A stretch of 64,000 nt of DNA, from positions 1 through 64,000 of the forward strand of contig JBOGKW010000001.1 of assembly GCA_050746205.1 (NCBI GenBank), given 5' to 3'. The stretch is from JAKAUF01 sp050746205. GTDB lineage: Bacteria > Acidobacteriota > Terriglobia > Terriglobales > SCQP01. Shown here in pieces: positions 62,052-64,000 of the stretch. The first letter of the stretch is position 1; each line of letters opens with the position of its first letter. The notes beneath the pieces are model-generated. The model worked only from the letters and a program-made list of their open reading frames with translations, was not told where the DNA came from and searched no databases. Both the position numbers and the translations under genes were made by a program.

Positions 62052-62510
62052 TCAGGCGCCAATCGCCGCCAGCACCTCTTCCGCATGCCCCTCCGGCTTG
62101 ACCCGGTCGAAGATTCGCTCGATGTTCCCGTTCGCGCCGATCAAGAAGGTCGTCCGCCGCACCGCCATGAACCTCCGTCCGAACATGCTCTTCTCCTTCA
62201 GCACGCCGTAGGCCGCCGCCAACTGCCGATCCTCGTCGGCCAGCAGCGGAAACGGAATCTTCTCCTTCTCCTGAAATTTCTTCTCTTCTTGCGGTGGATC
62301 TGGGCTGGCGCCCAGCACCACCACCCCGGCGGCTTGAAAGCGGGCATATGCGTCGCGGAACCCGCGCGCCTCGACGATTCACCCAGGTGTATTGGCGCGG
62401 GGGAAAAAGTACAGCACGACGCGCCGCCCCGCGTGTTCGACCAGCGTCACCACCTGGCCATCTTGATTCCGGACGCGAAAGTCCGGCGCCTTGGCTCCAA
62501 TCTCAGGCAT
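62052..62510 (-). CDS. bcp: Bcp-type peroxiredoxin, predicted selenoprotein (in-frame TGA as selenocysteine)
   Basis: A 152-residue thiol peroxidase of the BCP/PrxQ group that reduces hydroperoxides in the cytoplasm. MPEIGAKAPDFRVRNQDGQV and VVLYFFPRANTPG lead to codon 44, TGA (62379-62381), followed by IVEARGFRDAYARFQAAGVV and VLGASPDPPQEEKKFQ, then FPLLADEDRQLAAAYGVLKE and TTFLIGANGNIERIF. Codon 44 is where PxxxTxxC needs the peroxidatic cysteine, and both flanks are in one frame and well conserved. A hairpin fitting a bacterial SECIS follows. The usual resolving Cys at +5 is Arg. TACACT (coding strand, 62517-62522) lies 6 nt before the ATG. A sequencing error or pseudogene is the alternative. 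Confidence 0.8.
62350..62381 (-). promoter_or_regulatory. Candidate bacterial SECIS element with the Sec UGA
   Basis: After the UGA, 17 nt precede a GUU loop closed by CGCGG/CCGCG and, past one bulged A, three more pairs (GCG/CGC). G as first loop base, a GC-rich upper stem and the 17-nt UGA-to-loop distance fit the published bacterial SECIS pattern. Confidence 0.65.
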
Positions 62511-62594
62511 GCCCAGAGTGTACCAATGCGGCCCGTCTACCCCGTGTCCCGCAGGCATCGCCGCGATTGTCCAGGCGGGAAGCCCTGGGCGGCC

Positions 62595-62861
62595 TTAGGC
62601 CGCCTTCCCGCTCGTCGGTCCGCGATCGAGGCGGTCGCGCAGCAGGATGGTCCGCTTTTGCTCGTACTCCTGCACGCTGATCTCCCCACTGGCCAGCCGC
62701 CGGCGCAGAACCTCAAGCGGCGTCTCCCGGTAAATCCGCGTTCGCCCGCCCAGCGGCGTCCACCAGGCGAAGGCCAGAATGATGATTACCACCCAGACGA
62801 TCCACCAGATCCACCACCAGCCCCAGCCGGCATACGCCTGCACTGCCGCCAATGCCATCAC
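62595..62861 (-). CDS. Small Trp-rich membrane protein with SHOCT domain
   Basis: An 88-residue protein. One transmembrane helix (GWGWWWIWWIVWVVIIILAF) contains an extreme number of Trp. The C-terminus, ETPLEVLRRRLASGEISVQE then YEQKRTILL, is a SHOCT domain (short C-terminal, oligomerisation), often found on small membrane proteins. Function unknown. ATGATG at the start leaves the first or second ATG open. Confidence 0.85.
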   Translation of the reverse strand: MMALAAVQAYAGWGWWWIWWIVWVVIIILAFAWWTPLGGRTRIYRETPLEVLRRRLASGEISVQEYEQKRTILLRDRLDRGPTSGKAA

Positions 62862-62949
62862 CTTGGGCCCCTAGATGGAACGATGCCCGCTCCAGGGCTG
62901 GCGGCCCGAGGGCGGGCGCGGCGCGCCCGGGGCGGCGGCGCGATCGGGC

Positions 62950-63621
62950 TTAGGCTCTGGGTGGTGAACTGCCCGCCATGGCGGCCGATTGCGCCTCGAG
63001 CCGCCTGGTGGGGACGGCCGCTTCGGCCGCGGCGGGCGCCGAATCTCGGGTCATCCGATGGGTATAGAGAATGCGATGGATCACGGTGATATTGCTAAGC
63101 ACGGCGATGACCCACAGCACCGCCGCCATGCGCCGGAACAGCGCCCCGATGATGACCAGCACAATCCGCTCGGGACGTTCCATGAACCCCACCTTGCAGG
63201 AGGGAATCACCGCCTCCGCCCGAGCGCGCGCATAGCTGACCATCACCGAGCCGGTCATCACGACCCCGACCAGCACCACGTAGAAGAACCGGTTGATGCG
63301 CGCGTAATAGACCAGCAAGCCGAAATACAGCGCCAGGTCCGAGTAGCGGTCCACCACGGAGTCAAAGAACCCGCCGAACCGGCTCACGGTGTTGGTGGCG
63401 CGCGCCACCCGGCCGTCCACCATGTCGAAGATGCCGGCGATGATGATCACCACCCCCGCCTGCCAGAACTTGCCGTAGCCAAACAGCACGGCCGCGATGA
63501 CATTGATGCCCAGCCCCAGCGCGGTCAGCAGGTTGGGATCAATGCGCGCCAGGGCGAGGGAATGCACAATCCGGTCCAGCAGCGTCTTGCAGGCTAGGCC
63601 GATGGCTTTGGTGTATGTCAT
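62950..63621 (-). CDS. CDP-alcohol phosphatidyltransferase family protein
   Basis: A 223-residue membrane enzyme of phospholipid synthesis, transferring a phosphatidyl group from CDP-diacylglycerol to an alcohol. The signature D-G-x2-A-R-x8-G-x3-D-x3-D is complete in DMVDGRVARATNTVSRFGGF and FDSVVDRYSD. Six helices follow. The acceptor (glycerol phosphate, inositol phosphate or another) is not decided. The C-terminal 40 residues are polar and Ala-rich. Starts 9 nt after the greA stop, so probably an operon. Confidence 0.9.
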   Translation of the reverse strand: MTYTKAIGLACKTLLDRIVHSLALARIDPNLLTALGLGINVIAAVLFGYGKFWQAGVVIIIAGIFDMVDGRVARATNTVSRFGGFFDSVVDRYSDLALYFGLLVYYARINRFFYVVLVGVVMTGSVMVSYARARAEAVIPSCKVGFMERPERIVLVIIGALFRRMAAVLWVIAVLSNITVIHRILYTHRMTRDSAPAAAEAAVPTRRLEAQSAAMAGSSPPRA

Positions 63622-63630
63622 CGCCCCGCG

Positions 63631-64000
63631 CTAGGCCGACCCGTGCGTCGCACCCGCGTCGTCGTCTTCGCGTTCGTAGATGGTGACGAGGTTGCGGATC
63701 TCTAACGCCTTCGCCCCACCCGGCGTCTGAATCTGGACGCTGTCGCCCACTTGTTTGCCCAGCAGCCCCCGGCCGATCGGCGAGGACGTGGAAATCATCC
63801 CCTTGGCCACGTCGGTTTCCTCGCTGGTCACCAGCCGGTACTCGATCTCCTGGTCTTTGTCCACGTCCAAAACCCGCACGATCGAGCCGTATGCGATGCG
63901 GTCATGGGGGATATTGTCCAGGTTGATCAGGCTGAGGTCGGCGCGCCGCTTTTGCAGCTGGCCCAGCCGGGCGCGGACAAACTCCTGCCGTTGTCTGGCC
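63631..64000 (-). CDS. greA: Transcription elongation factor GreA/GreB, C-terminal part (runs off the right edge)
   Basis: About 122 codons of a Gre factor, which rescues backtracked RNA polymerase by stimulating transcript cleavage. The visible part starts in the coiled coil (QEFVRARLGQLQKRRADLSL) and covers the FKBP-like domain: YGSIVRVLDVDKDQEIEYRL, VTSEETDVAKGMISTSSPIG and RGLLGKQVGDSVQIQTPGG. The N-terminal coiled-coil tip lies outside, so GreA and GreB cannot be told apart with certainty. Confidence 0.9.
   Translation of the reverse strand, partial: ARQRQEFVRARLGQLQKRRADLSLINLDNIPHDRIAYGSIVRVLDVDKDQEIEYRLVTSEETDVAKGMISTSSPIGRGLLGKQVGDSVQIQTPGGAKALEIRNLVTIYEREDDDAGATHGSA

Noticed and set aside
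62052..62324. Short stand-alone 90-residue protein or frameshifted bcp pseudogene
   Set aside because: The upstream part continues in the same frame, with only one TGA at the catalytic Cys position and full conservation on both sides; a selenocysteine reading explains all of it.

Overview
The window is 64 kb of GC-rich, gene-dense bacterial chromosome. The mix of genes fits a Gram-negative of the Acidobacteriota type: two tripartite RND efflux systems, a VPS10-like beta-propeller protein, large secreted proteins with Ig-like repeats, Tat-exported sugar isomerases, a LolA-like carrier and a TonB-like protein. That placement is inferred from gene content, not from a marker tree. I see no transposase, phage gene, complete tRNA or rRNA gene, or CRISPR array. 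dnaN lies at the left edge and rsmG-parA-parB with a parS site lies at 23-26 kb, so the window is probably close to the replication origin.

Layout. 0-3 kb: partial dnaN and two exported TIM-barrel isomerases. 3-4.5 kb: a small membrane protein, a DUF1232 protein and a VapBC toxin-antitoxin pair. 4.5-10.3 kb: a CusCBA/CzcCBA-like metal efflux operon. 10.6-16 kb: an M23 peptidase, uridine kinase and the VPS10-like protein. 16-19.7 kb: a MacA/MacB-like ABC exporter. 19.8-23.3 kb: bioB, a SnoaL-like protein, a UbiA prenyltransferase, a LolA-like protein and a small membrane protein. 23.3-25.7 kb: rsmG, parS, parA, parB. 25.7-34 kb: a TlpA-like thioredoxin, an N-acetylglucosamine-kinase-like protein, larE, a lytic transglycosylase and an AmiC-like amidase, a scyllo-inosose-dehydrogenase-like MDR enzyme and a secreted unknown. 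34-37 kb: MoxR, a Gln-rich secreted protein and phhB. 37-43.5 kb: a decayed RND fragment directly before an intact TolC-RND-adaptor operon. 43.5-49.7 kb: an accessory stretch with an Ig-domain lipoprotein, two Sel1 proteins, a STAS protein, a TonB-like protein and a class II aldolase, with dispersed palindromic repeats at both ends. 49.7-57 kb: a giant propeller/Ig protein, an ABC-2 exporter, an ECF sigma/anti-sigma pair and an Smr protein. 57-64 kb: DUF1015, an aminotransferase, lexA, gltX, a Bcp peroxiredoxin, a SHOCT protein, a CDP-alcohol phosphatidyltransferase and partial greA.

The most interesting gene is the peroxiredoxin at 62052-62510. It reads as broken by one TGA, but that TGA sits exactly where the peroxidatic cysteine belongs (PxxxTxxC). 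It is followed at the right distance by a strong hairpin whose loop starts with G, as in bacterial SECIS elements. I read it as a selenocysteine-containing Bcp. A second pattern is genome-wide: at least 18 genes have a TANNNT -10 box only 5-9 nt before the start codon, which suggests that leaderless transcription is common here. Other points are a LexA-box-like direct repeat between the -35 and -10 of lexA, a palindromic operator before vapBC, a pseudogene relic of an RND pump, and a modular repeat family.
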